64,000 nt of DNA from Candidatus Thiodiazotropha endoloripes (GCF_001708965.1 NZ_LVJW01000003.1:496001-560000), one strand, 5' to 3'. Shown: positions 36,079-45,294, counted from the stretch's first letter. The notes: a model not told the origin generated them from the letters alone. A program made the numbers and translations.

Positions 36079-38040
36079 GTGAGTTTACAGTCCATAGGTG
36101 TCTCCGGGTTGGTCGCCACTCGGCTGGCTCTGGATACCACCGGCCATAACATTGCCAATGTGAATACCGATGGCTATAGCCGTCAGCGGATCGATTTTGC
36201 CACCCGTTTGCCGAGCCAGAGTGCGGTCGGTTTTATCGGCAGTGGTGTCGATGCTTCCGAAGTTCGTCGTCAATACGACGATTTCATCGCCGGCCAGATG
36301 CGCGCCAGCTCCTCGGTGGCCTCCGAGCTGCAGGCCTATTTCGAAGGAGCCAAGCAGCTGGATGATCTGGTGGCCAATGCCGATGCCGGTTTGCAGCCGG
36401 TGATTCAGAATTTTTTCAATGCACTACAGGGTATGGCGGACGATCCAGCCTCAATTCCGGCGCGTCAGCTGGTGCTCACCGAAGCGGCCTCACTGGCCGA
36501 CCGGTTCCAATATTTCGATCAGCAGTTCGAAAGCATGCGCAACCAGATCAACAACCAGATCGGATACAACATCGGTCAGATCAACCGCATTGCCGAGGGA
36601 ATTGCCGAGATCAACGCCGATATCAAAATCGCCTATGGCAGTACCCCCAACGATCTGCTGGACAAGCGGGACCAGCTGGTCAATGAACTGGCGGAGCTGG
36701 TCGATATTCAGGTCCTGGAACAGACCGACGGCGCCTACAATGTATTCATCGGCAAGGGTCAGCCTCTGGTGATGGACACCGATGCATCGACCCTGGGCAC
36801 CCAGCCCTCGACCATGGACCCCAGTCATCTGGAGATCACTTTTGACTTTGCCTTCGGTACCCAGGTGGTAACCGACCAGATGAGTGGGGGCGAGATCGGC
36901 GGTATGCTCAGATTCCGTGACGAAATACTCGATCCGACCCAGAACCGGGTAGGTTTGGTTGCGCTGGGTATCGCCGAAGAGATCAACAGTCAGAACCAAT
37001 TGGGTCTCGACCTGCAGGGACTGACCGGTACCGCCATGTTCGGTATGGGAACGGTCGAGGTCTTTCCAAGACCGGGTAACGGCAGTTCGATTACCGCCAC
37101 CATCAACGATGTGGGCAGTCTCACCGGTGACGCCTACGAGTTGACCTACGATGGCGCGGACTTCACCCTGCGCAACCTGAACAGCGGGGTGACCCAGGTG
37201 CTTGCTGCCGGACTGAATACCGTGGACGGGGTCGATATCGACATCAATGCGGTCGGTGCGGCGGCAGGTGATACCTTCATCATTCAGCCGACCCGCAATG
37301 CGGCACACAACTTCAGTCTGCTGTTCGATGATGTTGAGCGTCTCGCAGCTGCCTCGCCCCTCAGAGTCGGGCCGGCAGTGGATGCCAACGGCAATCCCCT
37401 GAATACGGGTAATGCAACCATCACCCAACCGGCCAATACCAGTATGACCGGGCTGCCCCTGGCCGGTGGCACCATTCAGCTTGTCTATGATGACCAGGGT
37501 GGTCCGACCAGTGGTTTCGAGGTCTACTATCCCGGTTCAGTACCCGGTGTGGATCCGTTTGACGACTTCATCACCTACGACGATCTGAATACCGCAACGG
37601 TTGCCGGTACCCAGGTACCCGGCACCACCTTTCCTCTCTATGGCGATATCAGCTTCACCATCTCCGGTGTACCGGACGACGGTGATACTTTTATCATCGG
37701 CAACAACACCAGCGGTACCGGTGACAATCGCAATGCCCTGGGACTGGTCAGTGTACAGAGCCAGAGTGTACTGCTGGGTGGCACCTCAACCATCGACGAG
37801 AGCTATGTCTCGATGGTCTCGGATGTGGGTTCCAGAACCCGTCACGCGGAGCTGAACCTCTCTGCCCAGGAGAGTCTGCTGACCCGCACCAAAGAGGCCA
37901 TGGCCGAGGTCTCAGGGGTCAATCTGGATGAAGAGGCCGGTCGGTTGATTCAGTATCAGCAGGCCTATCAGGCATCGGCCCAGGTGATTTCAGTGGCCAG
38001 CACCCTGTTCGACACACTGCTGGGTGCAGTTCGGAGATAA
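36079..38040 (+). CDS. flgK: Hook-filament junction protein FlgK
   Basis: A 653-residue hook-associated protein 1. The N-terminal D0/D1 has SIGVSGLVATRLALDTTGHN then IANVNTDGYSRQRIDFATR, and the C-terminal part ends VNLDEEAGRLIQYQQAYQAS then AQVISVASTLFDTLLGAVRR. The middle (about 330-560) is a long variable beta-rich insert; at 653 residues it is about 100 longer than the enteric form. The start is GTG 36079 with AGGAGG about 10 bases upstream. FlgN (13724) is its chaperone. flgL follows after 3 bp. Confidence 0.96.
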   Translation: MSLQSIGVSGLVATRLALDTTGHNIANVNTDGYSRQRIDFATRLPSQSAVGFIGSGVDASEVRRQYDDFIAGQMRASSSVASELQAYFEGAKQLDDLVANADAGLQPVIQNFFNALQGMADDPASIPARQLVLTEAASLADRFQYFDQQFESMRNQINNQIGYNIGQINRIAEGIAEINADIKIAYGSTPNDLLDKRDQLVNELAELVDIQVLEQTDGAYNVFIGKGQPLVMDTDASTLGTQPSTMDPSHLEITFDFAFGTQVVTDQMSGGEIGGMLRFRDEILDPTQNRVGLVALGIAEEINSQNQLGLDLQGLTGTAMFGMGTVEVFPRPGNGSSITATINDVGSLTGDAYELTYDGADFTLRNLNSGVTQVLAAGLNTVDGVDIDINAVGAAAGDTFIIQPTRNAAHNFSLLFDDVERLAAASPLRVGPAVDANGNPLNTGNATITQPANTSMTGLPLAGGTIQLVYDDQGGPTSGFEVYYPGSVPGVDPFDDFITYDDLNTATVAGTQVPGTTFPLYGDISFTISGVPDDGDTFIIGNNTSGTGDNRNALGLVSVQSQSVLLGGTSTIDESYVSMVSDVGSRTRHAELNLSAQESLLTRTKEAMAEVSGVNLDEEAGRLIQYQQAYQASAQVISVASTLFDTLLGAVRR

Positions 38041-38043
38041 TCT

Positions 38044-38949
38044 ATGGAACGCGTCTCAACTTCCACGCTATTCAGCCGGGGCATCGACAGCATGCTGGAG
38101 CGCCAGTCAGCACTGAGTCGCGCCCAGATGCAGATCTCCACCGGCAAGCGCATATTGACCCCGCGGGATGATCCGCCAGGGGCCGCCCAGGCGCTGAATC
38201 TGAAAACCGCGATCACCCAGGTGGAACAGTATCAGGCCAATGCGGACCGGGCCCGGGCCCGACTGGATCTGCAGGAGGCCACCCTTGCGGCGGTGGACGA
38301 TATCATGCCCAGGGTGCTTGAGTTGACCCTGCAGGGGCAGAGTGACACTTACTCCGCCGAACAGAGAATCGCCATCGCTCAGGAGCTGAGGCAACTCAAC
38401 GACGAACTGATGGGACTGGCGAATACCCAGGACAGTGACGGCGAGTATATCTTTGCCGGTTACAATGCGGACTCGATCCCCTTCAGCAACCCGGCTGACG
38501 GGGTGTTTGCCTATTCCGGGGACATGGGTGTGAGAACCATCCAGGTCTCCGCCACCCGGCAGATTCAGGATCGGGAGAACGGATACGATGTGTTCATGAA
38601 TCTGACTACCAGTACCGGTGCCCAACGCAACCTGTTCGAGACGGTACATGGTGTGATCGCCGGTCTGGAGGCGGATGCGCCAAACGCTGTGTTGATCGAT
38701 GACATCCATGCGGCCCATGAACAGATCGGCGCCGTACGCGCCCGGGGTGGGGCGAGGCTCAACTCCATCGAGGATCAGGGGCGGGTCAATGAGGATTTCA
38801 TCTTCACCATGCAGAGCTCCCTCTCGGAGATCGAGGATATCGATCTGGCCGAAGCGGTGAGTCGCTTCGAGCAGGATATGCTGGCGCTTCAGGCGGCGCA
38901 GCAATCCTTCAACATGGTGCAGAGTCTGTCTCTGTTCAACTATCTGTAA
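38044..38949 (+). CDS. flgL: Hook-filament junction protein FlgL
   Basis: A 301-residue hook-associated protein 3, flagellin-related. N-terminal motifs are VSTSTLFSRGIDSMLERQSA and QMQISTGKRILTPRDDPPGA; the C-terminus has SRFEQDMLALQAAQQSFNMV and QSLSLFNYL. Length is close to the usual 300-320. It closes block II; the fliC filament block lies 1.8 kb downstream after a TetR-SDR pair. Confidence 0.95.
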   Translation: MERVSTSTLFSRGIDSMLERQSALSRAQMQISTGKRILTPRDDPPGAAQALNLKTAITQVEQYQANADRARARLDLQEATLAAVDDIMPRVLELTLQGQSDTYSAEQRIAIAQELRQLNDELMGLANTQDSDGEYIFAGYNADSIPFSNPADGVFAYSGDMGVRTIQVSATRQIQDRENGYDVFMNLTTSTGAQRNLFETVHGVIAGLEADAPNAVLIDDIHAAHEQIGAVRARGGARLNSIEDQGRVNEDFIFTMQSSLSEIEDIDLAEAVSRFEQDMLALQAAQQSFNMVQSLSLFNYL

Positions 38950-38954
38950 ACCAT

Positions 38955-39566
38955 CTACGACTCACCAACCGGCAGAGTCTTCAGGGCCATCTCGACGATT
39001 GCGATGAGATCTTTCCTGGCTCTGCCCTGCCTCGCCATAACCGATATCCCGTAGAGCACTGACATCAGGTAGTCGGCAACTTCATTCGCTTTGACTTCCC
39101 TCGAGAGCCGGCCCTGTTGCTGTTCATCCTCGAACAGTGCTGTCATTTTCTGCCTGGCCTGCAGGCCCTGGTCCTGCAGGGATTCAGTAACACCATCCGG
39201 CATCCAGGAGCTACCCGATTCACAGCTGCTTTTGACAAACAGGCACCCCTTGGGGGAGTGCTGGTCGGACACCAGATCGATGACACCTGTCATATAGGCC
39301 TGGATGCGATCTCTGAGGGGTAGCGATTGGGGATTGTCCAATTTGTCCAGTACCGGTTCGCCATAACTGGATCGGTAGTGTTGCAGGGCGCTGGTGAAGA
39401 GTTGCTCCTTGTTACCGAAGGCGGCATAGAGGCTGGGCTTGTTGATCCCCAACAGCTCGGTCAGGTCGCTGACTGAGGTGCCGGAATAACCGTTCTTCCA
39501 GAACAGACGCATCGCCTTGTCCAGCGCCGCTGACTTATCGAATGATCTTTTCCGGCCAACACTCAT
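38955..39566 (-). CDS. TetR-family transcriptional repressor
   Basis: A 203-residue TetR regulator. The N-terminal DNA-binding domain has [20 protein letters not shown] then [20 protein letters not shown] and AFGNKEQLF (about residues 8-55); the C-terminal ligand domain includes [15 protein letters not shown]. It is divergent from the SDR gene, and two near-identical palindromes in the shared region fit as operators, so it probably represses both itself and the SDR. The inducer is unknown. It ends 5 bp from the convergent flgL stop, without a visible terminator. Confidence 0.92.
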   Translation of the reverse strand: MSVGRKRSFDKSAALDKAMRLFWKNGYSGTSVSDLTELLGINKPSLYAAFGNKEQLFTSALQHYRSSYGEPVLDKLDNPQSLPLRDRIQAYMTGVIDLVSDQHSPKGCLFVKSSCESGSSWMPDGVTESLQDQGLQARQKMTALFEDEQQQGRLSREVKANEVADYLMSVLYGISVMARQGRARKDLIAIVEMALKTLPVGES

Positions 39567-39608
39567 CGCATGCTCTTGGATATAAAAAAATGGTTACTTG
39601 ACATTATG

Positions 39609-39649
39609 TACCGAGCGGTATACTTTTTCAATATGTACCGACCGGTACA
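39609..39649. promoter_or_regulatory. Paired TetR-type operators
   Basis: TACCGAGCGGTA (39609-39620) and TACCGACCGGTA (39636-39647, extending to TGTACCGACCGGTACA at 39634-39649) are two copies of a 5-2-5 palindrome TACCG-NN-CGGTA centred 27 bases apart. They lie between the divergent TetR and SDR starts, which is where autoregulating TetR proteins bind. Confidence 0.75.
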
Positions 39650-39680
39650 CAATGACCGTGCAAATTTGAGGTATCTATTC

Positions 39681-40421
39681 ATGAAATCAGTAAACGATCG
39701 TGTGGTGTTGGTCACCGGTGCCAATCGGGGTATCGGCAAGAGTATTGTTGAGGGCTTTTTCAAGGCCGGCGCCAGTAAAATTTACGCAGCAGTGCGCAAA
39801 CCTGAGACTCTGGAATCGATGGTCCGCACTTACGGGGATCGGCTGGTGCCCCTGCGGATCGATCTGCACGATCCGGACAGCATCATCGCGGCTGCGAAAG
39901 TCGCCACGGATGTGGAGATCGTGATCAACAATGCCGGCATGCTGAACATCGCCAATCCCATGGCGAGTAATGCGGTGGTGGCGATGCAGGATGAGATGGA
40001 GGTGAATGTCTACGGGCTGATGCGTATGGCCCAGGCGTTTGCGCCTATCCTCAAAGCAAACGGTGGTGGGGCGCTGGTGCAGCTCAATTCAGTGGCGTCG
40101 ATCAAGAATTTCGCCGATTTCGCCACCTATTCAGCTTCCAAGGCGGCGGCCTACTCCATTACCCAGGGATTGCGGGATATGCTGAAGGATCAGGGTACTC
40201 AGGTGGTCAGTGTCCATCCCGGACCGATTGCCACCGATATGGCGGCCAGCGCCGGATTGGGAGATCTGGCGGAACCAGCAGAGCTGGTACCCCAGTGCAT
40301 TATCGCTGCCATCGAGTCCGGTGAGTTTCATGCCTATCCTGACACCATGGCCAAGCAGGTCGGCAGCGCCTATCAGGATTTTGCCAAAAACATCGTAGAA
40401 GCGGATCTTATGGCCGGTTGA
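39681..40421 (+). CDS. Short-chain dehydrogenase/reductase
   Basis: A 246-residue classical SDR. The cofactor motif is [19 protein letters not shown] (TGxxxGIG, residues 11-18), then [11 protein letters not shown], the catalytic Ser in [11 protein letters not shown] and [15 protein letters not shown] (YxxxK). The start is ATG 39681 with GAGG about 11 bases upstream; the frame is open back to 39570 but that crosses the operators. It is probably controlled by the divergent TetR repressor. The substrate is unknown. Confidence 0.92.
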   Translation: MKSVNDRVVLVTGANRGIGKSIVEGFFKAGASKIYAAVRKPETLESMVRTYGDRLVPLRIDLHDPDSIIAAAKVATDVEIVINNAGMLNIANPMASNAVVAMQDEMEVNVYGLMRMAQAFAPILKANGGGALVQLNSVASIKNFADFATYSASKAAAYSITQGLRDMLKDQGTQVVSVHPGPIATDMAASAGLGDLAEPAELVPQCIIAAIESGEFHAYPDTMAKQVGSAYQDFAKNIVEADLMAG

Positions 40422-40482
40422 TTGCCATTCAACCCAATGCGACTGATCGATGGTCAGTCGCTAGACGGTGTTTTATTGCCAG

Positions 40483-40507
40483 CAGGCCGGCAGCTTTTGC
40501 CGGCCTG
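40483..40507 (+). terminator. GC-rich hairpin after the SDR gene
   Basis: CAGGCCGGCA-GCTTT-TGCCGGCCTG, a perfect 10-bp stem, 61 bases past the SDR stop codon. A T-run is missing, so it is called a terminator with caution; it would insulate fliC from readthrough. Confidence 0.55.
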
Positions 40508-40643
40508 TCAGGCAGGAAATTAAAGCACAGGATGTTTGTTCCTTGCGCCGAATCACGCTAAGCTGGTTATTAAATCAATAAAAACAGTTAGTTATGCTTC
40601 TATGTTTTTTGTTGTCCACTGTCTCAGTGAAGTCAGGTCGGGT

Positions 40644-40670
40644 TAAAGTTCTCCGCAGCCGGGCCGTTAC
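40644..40670 (+). promoter_or_regulatory. Sigma-28 promoter of fliC
   Basis: TAAAGTTC, an 11-base spacer, then GCCGTTAC: 7 of 8 bases match at -35 and 6 of 8 at -10 of the consensus TAAAGTTT-N11-GCCGATAA. It lies about 117 bases before the flagellin start codon and puts the filament genes under FlgM/FliA control. Confidence 0.85.
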
Positions 40671-40786
40671 AATTAGCGGAGGCGGTAAATACCAACAATT
40701 GAATGGTATATCCGCTAAATGCAAATCGCCGGTGATCGAGCGCTTAACCATAGATGCCATCATCGGTATAGATAGAGGAATTAGTC

Positions 40787-41560
40787 ATGGCAATCACAGT
40801 CAACACTAACGTATTCTCCCTTGCCGCACAGAAAAACCTGAATCGTACACAATCCGATCTTCAGTCTTCAGTTCAACGCCTATCATCCGGTCTTCGCATC
40901 AACATGGCGAAAGACGACGCCGCCGGTCTGGCGATCGCCCAGTTGCAGACTGCACAGGCTCGCGGACTGACCGTAGCCCAGCGTAACATCGCGGACGGCA
41001 CATCCTTCCTGTCGGTTGCCGATGCAACCCTGCAGTCAGTCAGTGACATGATGCAGCGTCAACGTGAGCTCTCCGTACAACACGGCAGTGGCCTCTACAC
41101 CGCAGCACAGCAGGCTCTGATGTCTGTTGAGTTTGATGCGCTTACCGCAGAAATCACCGCATCACTGGGTCGTGCGACCTTTAATGGCACTGCCGTATTC
41201 GGTGGTGGCGGCACCATCGTGGTTGGTGCGAACACATCTGAAACCATCGATATTTCAGTTGCCGCACTGGCAGCCCGTACTGCTGCGATCTCCAATACCG
41301 CAACGGCTGACGCCGACCTCAACGCGGTTTCAACAGCACTTGCCAACGTTGGTGCGCTGCAGAGTCGTCTGGAACAGGCTGGTCGGGTTGCCGCCAGTAT
41401 GGAAGAAGCTCAATACGCCGCCGCCGGTCGGATCATGGATGCTGACTTCGCCCGTGAGACTGCAAAATTCACCAGCGCCCAGGTTATACAGCAGGCCGGT
41501 GTAGCCGCTCTGGCCCAGGCCAACTCGATTCCTCAGTTAGCCTTGAGCTTGCTGCAGTAA
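40787..41560 (+). CDS. fliC: Flagellin (short form)
   Basis: The filament subunit, 257 residues, at the short end of the family. N-terminal D0/D1 helices read MAITVNTNVFSLAAQKNLNR, QRLSSGLRINMAKDDAAGLA and QRNIADGTSFLSVADATLQS; C-terminal helices read QYAAAGRIMDADFARETAKF and ANSIPQLALSLLQ. Between them only about 60 residues (130-190; Gly/Ala/Thr-rich) remain, so D2/D3 are essentially absent. The canonical NSAKDDAAGL reads NMAKDDAAGL. Serines and threonines in the short central part are possible glycosylation sites for the operon at 44326-52553. A strong hairpin follows the stop codon. Confidence 0.94.
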   Translation: MAITVNTNVFSLAAQKNLNRTQSDLQSSVQRLSSGLRINMAKDDAAGLAIAQLQTAQARGLTVAQRNIADGTSFLSVADATLQSVSDMMQRQRELSVQHGSGLYTAAQQALMSVEFDALTAEITASLGRATFNGTAVFGGGGTIVVGANTSETIDISVAALAARTAAISNTATADADLNAVSTALANVGALQSRLEQAGRVAASMEEAQYAAAGRIMDADFARETAKFTSAQVIQQAGVAALAQANSIPQLALSLLQ

Positions 41561-41567
41561 GGTAGTT

Positions 41568-41592
41568 TCCGGGGGCGTTCGCCGCCCCCGGA
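41568..41592 (+). terminator. Hairpin between fliC and flaG
   Basis: TCCGGGGGCG-TTC-related loop-CGCCCCCGGA forms a 10-bp GC-rich stem just after the fliC stop. Without a T-run it probably acts as a partial terminator or mRNA stabiliser, giving more fliC than flaG-fliD transcript, a usual arrangement for flagellin. Confidence 0.65.
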
Positions 41593-41619
41593 TGCTAAAC
41601 TTGGAACATAGATAAGGGT

Positions 41620-42009
41620 ATGACCATGCCAAACGTAATCGCAGATTTGGCCAATCAATACGCCTATAAAAGGGAAGTTCCTAGTGCTGATGGCAAAGCT
41701 AGTGTCGACGTTAAGTCCACCGGTTCCGTTGAGCTGCAAACTATTCAGAGGCAAGCGCAAGGGCAACAGCCCGCGATCGATACCGCTGAGCTGGCGAGCA
41801 AGGTTGAGAGTCTCAATCAACTAGTTAATCGGAATTTGGAATTCAGTGTTGACGATGCCACCGGTCAACAGGTACTGCGAGTCATCGACTCCGATACCGG
41901 AGAGGTGGTTAGGCAAATACCTTCGGACCAGATCTTGCATGTTATTTCTCAGGTTCAGAAGGCCAGCGAAGGGATGCTTCAAGGCGTGTTATTGGATGAC
42001 CAGGTTTAA
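41620..42009 (+). CDS. flaG: Flagellar protein FlaG
   Basis: A 129-residue protein. The first 60 residues are low-complexity; the C-terminal domain has LNQLVNRNLEFSVDDATGQQ, VLRVIDSDTGEVVRQIPSDQ and ILHVISQVQKASEGMLQGV, the FlaG signature. FlaG affects filament length in Pseudomonas, Vibrio and Campylobacter. It sits in the usual place between fliC and fliD. A second possible start is the ATG two codons in (MPNVIADLA). Confidence 0.93.
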   Translation: MTMPNVIADLANQYAYKREVPSADGKASVDVKSTGSVELQTIQRQAQGQQPAIDTAELASKVESLNQLVNRNLEFSVDDATGQQVLRVIDSDTGEVVRQIPSDQILHVISQVQKASEGMLQGVLLDDQV

Positions 42010-42049
42010 TTAGAGAGATTGCTTACCTGTACAAAGGGGCAAGACCGAA

Positions 42050-43408
42050 ATGACTATAGGCTTTTCAGGGATAAGCACAGGGTCTGACTGGAACTCGATC
42101 ATCAACCAGCTGTTGCAGATCGAGAGTCGGCCCCTGTCCACCCTCCAATCTCGGGAACAAGAGATCGATGAGAAGATCAGCGACTTTGGGCTGGTCAAGA
42201 GCGCCATCGATACCTTCAACTCGACTGTAGAAGAGCTGACCAGCTCCAGCGGTTTTGCTGCTTTCACGGCCACCTCAACCGATGAGGCGGTACTCACAGT
42301 CTCCGCAGACTCCTCTGCGGTGGCTTCCAGTTATGATGTCGTGGTTACCCAACTGGCGAACCGCGACAAGATTGCTTCCTCTGCCTATACCGATGCCAAC
42401 ACGGCGGTCGGTACAGGCACCCTGTCGATTACCGTCGACGGCAACACCATGGATCTGGTGCTGGATGGCTCAAACAACACCCTCACGGATATTCGTGACG
42501 CGATCAACAGCGCCACCGACAATCCGGGTGTGACAGCGACCATCCTGAATGAGGCATCCGGCAGCCGATTGATTCTGACCAGTGAAGAGTCAGGGCTGGC
42601 GAATGCCATCACCGTTAATGTGACGGATGGGGATGATGCCAGCAACACCGATGCCAACGGCCTCTCAAGGCTGTTTCATATCGGTGTCGGTGGTGACGGT
42701 CTGGCGGAGCAGGTCGATACTGCTCAGGACGCCATATTGACCATTGACGGTTTCAGCATCACAGGCGCCTCGAATACAGTGACCAGTGCCATATCCGGTG
42801 TGACGCTCAGTCTGAGCGGCGCTGGTTCATCAACCATCAATATCGCCCGGGACAATACCGAGATCGAAGACAGAATCAGCGGTTTTGTGGATGCCTACAA
42901 TACCCTGATCGAGCAGATCGATGACCTGGAGGCGGGATCCCTCTATAACGACAGCAGCCTGCGGCGTATCAAGCAGGGCTTTGTCGATGTCATCAATCAG
43001 ACCGTGGATATCAGTGGTGATACGGCCTATCTCTTTGAAATCGGTATCACACGGGACAGAGACGGTGTTTTATCTGTCGATAGCAGTGAACTTTCCACGG
43101 CTTTGGCCGATGACTTTAACAGAGTGACACAGATACTCTCTGAAGCAACAACAGGCTATGCGACTCGCTTCTTCAACTACACTGAGTCGTTGCTGGAGGT
43201 AGGTGGCCTGCTCGACTCCAAAGATGACACTCTGAACAGTCAGAAAGACTCGGTGCAGACTCAGATAGAGCGTCAGGAGTTGCATTTACAAACTTATGAG
43301 GCCATGCTGATTCGACAGTTTGCCTCACTGGATCAGACCATGGCGCTGTTGACCAGCACCAGTGAATATCTGACCAGTCAACTCGCGTCAATGAACAGTA
43401 ACAACTAA
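42050..43408 (+). CDS. fliD: Filament cap protein FliD
   Basis: A 452-residue hook-associated protein 2 that caps the filament and inserts flagellin. N-terminal motifs are GFSGISTGSDWNSIINQLLQ and LQSREQEIDEKISDFGLVKS; the C-terminal domain has FVDAYNTLIEQIDDLEAGSL, YNDSSLRRIKQGFVDVINQT, FEIGITRDRDGVLSVDSSEL and the coiled end ASLDQTMALLTSTSEYLTSQ. Length is normal. It precedes fliS by 44 bp. Confidence 0.96.
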   Translation: MTIGFSGISTGSDWNSIINQLLQIESRPLSTLQSREQEIDEKISDFGLVKSAIDTFNSTVEELTSSSGFAAFTATSTDEAVLTVSADSSAVASSYDVVVTQLANRDKIASSAYTDANTAVGTGTLSITVDGNTMDLVLDGSNNTLTDIRDAINSATDNPGVTATILNEASGSRLILTSEESGLANAITVNVTDGDDASNTDANGLSRLFHIGVGGDGLAEQVDTAQDAILTIDGFSITGASNTVTSAISGVTLSLSGAGSSTINIARDNTEIEDRISGFVDAYNTLIEQIDDLEAGSLYNDSSLRRIKQGFVDVINQTVDISGDTAYLFEIGITRDRDGVLSVDSSELSTALADDFNRVTQILSEATTGYATRFFNYTESLLEVGGLLDSKDDTLNSQKDSVQTQIERQELHLQTYEAMLIRQFASLDQTMALLTSTSEYLTSQLASMNSNN

Positions 43409-43452
43409 CCTGGTTGTTGGTTTGGACTTGATCAAACAACCCAAAAGGTAAA

Positions 43453-43878
43453 ATGATGGTAAAGAATTCGGCTATCAACAGTTATCGTCAAGCGGCTTCC
43501 TCCGAAGCGATGTATGCTACCCCTTTTAGGTTGGTGCAGATGCTTATGACCGGTGCATTGGATGGTATGGCCAATGCCAGAGGATCGATTATCCGTAAGG
43601 AGCATGAGGCCCGTAACAACGAAATTAAATGGGTGATATCGGTGATCGATGCCCTGCGCGGCGCCCTCGATTTCGAACAGGGTGGAGAGATCGCCAACAA
43701 TCTCGATATGCTCTACGATTACATGATCCGCCGCCTCTTCACTGCCAATGTGGAACAGGATGTTGATGCGCTGGATGAAGTGATCTCGTTGTTGAAAGAG
43801 ATCAAAACCGCTTGGGATGCAATGCCGGAAGCAATCCAGAATTCGCCCAACATCAAAGAGACGGTTAAAAAGTTCTAG
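43453..43878 (+). CDS. fliS: Flagellin export chaperone FliS
   Basis: A 141-residue helical chaperone that binds the C-terminal D0 helix of flagellin and prevents premature polymerisation. Key segments are SYRQAASSEAMYATPFRLVQ, MLMTGALDGMANARGSI, NNLDMLYDYMIRRLFTANVE and DEVISLLKEIKTAWDAMPEA, matching FliS throughout. AAAGG precedes the tandem ATGATG; the first is used. Confidence 0.95.
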   Translation: MMVKNSAINSYRQAASSEAMYATPFRLVQMLMTGALDGMANARGSIIRKEHEARNNEIKWVISVIDALRGALDFEQGGEIANNLDMLYDYMIRRLFTANVEQDVDALDEVISLLKEIKTAWDAMPEAIQNSPNIKETVKKF

Positions 43879-43919
43879 CTTCCTTTTCTTAAAACTGACA
43901 GCAGTGGACTTTATATCCC

Positions 43920-44237
43920 GTGTCGCAGCTCCAGAAAAATCTGACCCAGGCACTCGAATTGAGCCAAAGGATATTTGATTTGGCGCAGGACTCCGCCTGG
44001 AGTGACATGGAGCAGGCGGATCGGCAGCGAAGACCGTTCCTGGAATCGATCTTCAACGACAGGGAGTTCAAACTCAAACCAGGGGATTATGAACCCCAGA
44101 TGCGTCAGATCGTCGCACTCAACGAGCAGGCGCTGGCCCTCTGTGCTGAGGCCAGAGGGGAGCTGAGTAAACAGGGTCGCAATCTTAAACTGGGCAGGCA
44201 AGCCCTCTCAGCCTATAAGAATAACTCCTTTGATTAG
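43920..44237 (+). CDS. fliT: FliT-like flagellar chaperone
   Basis: A 105-residue, all-helical protein starting at GTG 43920. The FliT-type pattern is seen in LTQALELSQRIFDLAQDSAW, MEQADRQRRPFLESIFND and the C-terminal ELSKQGRNLKLGRQALSAYK. FliT proteins are chaperones of the filament cap FliD and, in enterics, regulate FlhDC. Sequence similarity in this family is low; position directly after fliS carries much of the call. The gene ends the filament block. Confidence 0.8.
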   Translation: MSQLQKNLTQALELSQRIFDLAQDSAWSDMEQADRQRRPFLESIFNDREFKLKPGDYEPQMRQIVALNEQALALCAEARGELSKQGRNLKLGRQALSAYKNNSFD

Positions 44238-44325
44238 ATCGGTCGGGGCAAGCCCTTCACCTTGGGCAAAACCAATCCAAGACCGACTCAATTGATCGCT
44301 CCAATACGACCCAGTGGATATCTGC

Positions 44326-45294
44326 TCACTGCACCACCTTTGCAGAGGCGTGAGTGTCAGTCCACATCTCCTTGATCAGTCCAGTCAATCCCAAGGTTGG
44401 TGCCGGTGTATCGTATGCGATGAGTCTGTGCAGCTGTTTGAGATTGTGAAAGGGTACATTGGGATACATATGGTGTTCGATATGGTAGTTCATCTGCCAG
44501 TATAGAAAAGCCAGCAGAGGATTCAGTAGGATAGTACGAGAATTCTTTCGGAAGTCAGTTACATTGGCTTGCATGCCAAAGTGCTGACCCGTCGCCAATA
44601 CCACATTGAACCAGCTCAGTATAAATGGTGCCAGGGTGATGACGAAGACCAGTGGCCAATGCCCGCTGGTAATGAACATCCCAGCCAGCAACAGCTGACC
44701 CGCTAACAGGAAGCGGGCCCAATGAATCACTTTTTTGCGCTGTTTTGACCACTTGTTGGGGAACAGTCTGTCACTCCATGAGCCGCGTAGAATGCCCAGG
44801 CTGTTTTCAGTAGTGATCTTAATCGCCCGATAGCAGAGGGGCAGGTTGAAGGATACTGCCCAGAGCCAGGAACCGATGGAGAGTTTTTGCGGCAGGATCA
44901 CCTCCTGGTCAAGCTCCTTGTGCACTGTGTATTTATGGTGATAGGCGTGGCTGACAGAGAAATAGTAGGGGTTGTTCCAGCTCAAGAATGCAAACAATTT
45001 ATAAAAGAGATCGTTAAGCCCCTTGGATTTGAAAACGGTTCTATGCATCAACTCATGTCCGGCCCCCGACCATCCCAGAAACGCATATACGGCACCGTGA
45101 AGAGCGAGTGTGATCAACCCTATCATCCAGGCTTGTTGTTGCAGAAAGTAGTATGCAGCACTACCGCTGATCAGCAGCAGTGTGAGATGTAAGAAAATAT
45201 AGAGGGCACCCTTGAGATCACTCTTCTTCATCAGTGAGCTGAGTTGCTGCCTGGAGAGAGGGGTTCTGTACCAGGATATCTTCGGCTGGTTCAA
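44326..45294 (-). CDS. Membrane fatty acid desaturase-family protein
   Basis: A 322-residue membrane di-iron enzyme. The three histidine boxes are GAGHELMH (HxxxH, near residue 80), SHAYHHKYT (near 115) and NYHIEHHMYPNVPFHN (near 275), with hydrophobic segments around 30-70, 190-235 and 250-270. The family desaturates or hydroxylates acyl chains, sphingoid bases or carotenoids. It overlaps the upstream methyltransferase gene by 4 bp and is last in the seven-gene operon, so it may act on an acyl or lipid-linked glycan intermediate; that is inference. Confidence 0.85.
   Translation of the reverse strand: MNQPKISWYRTPLSRQQLSSLMKKSDLKGALYIFLHLTLLLISGSAAYYFLQQQAWMIGLITLALHGAVYAFLGWSGAGHELMHRTVFKSKGLNDLFYKLFAFLSWNNPYYFSVSHAYHHKYTVHKELDQEVILPQKLSIGSWLWAVSFNLPLCYRAIKITTENSLGILRGSWSDRLFPNKWSKQRKKVIHWARFLLAGQLLLAGMFITSGHWPLVFVITLAPFILSWFNVVLATGQHFGMQANVTDFRKNSRTILLNPLLAFLYWQMNYHIEHHMYPNVPFHNLKQLHRLIAYDTPAPTLGLTGLIKEMWTDTHASAKVVQ

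Larger units (their letters stand above)
40422..40786. other. Leader region of fliC
   Basis: No gene. The region holds a hairpin after the SDR gene (40483-40507) and the fliC sigma-28 promoter (40644-40670), leaving an untranslated leader of roughly 110 bases before the flagellin start. Long leaders are common for flagellin genes and may carry post-transcriptional control. Confidence 0.6.

Noticed and set aside
40594-40809. 71-codon frame across the fliC leader
   Set aside because: It spans the sigma-28 promoter and the fliC start in another frame; no support for translation.
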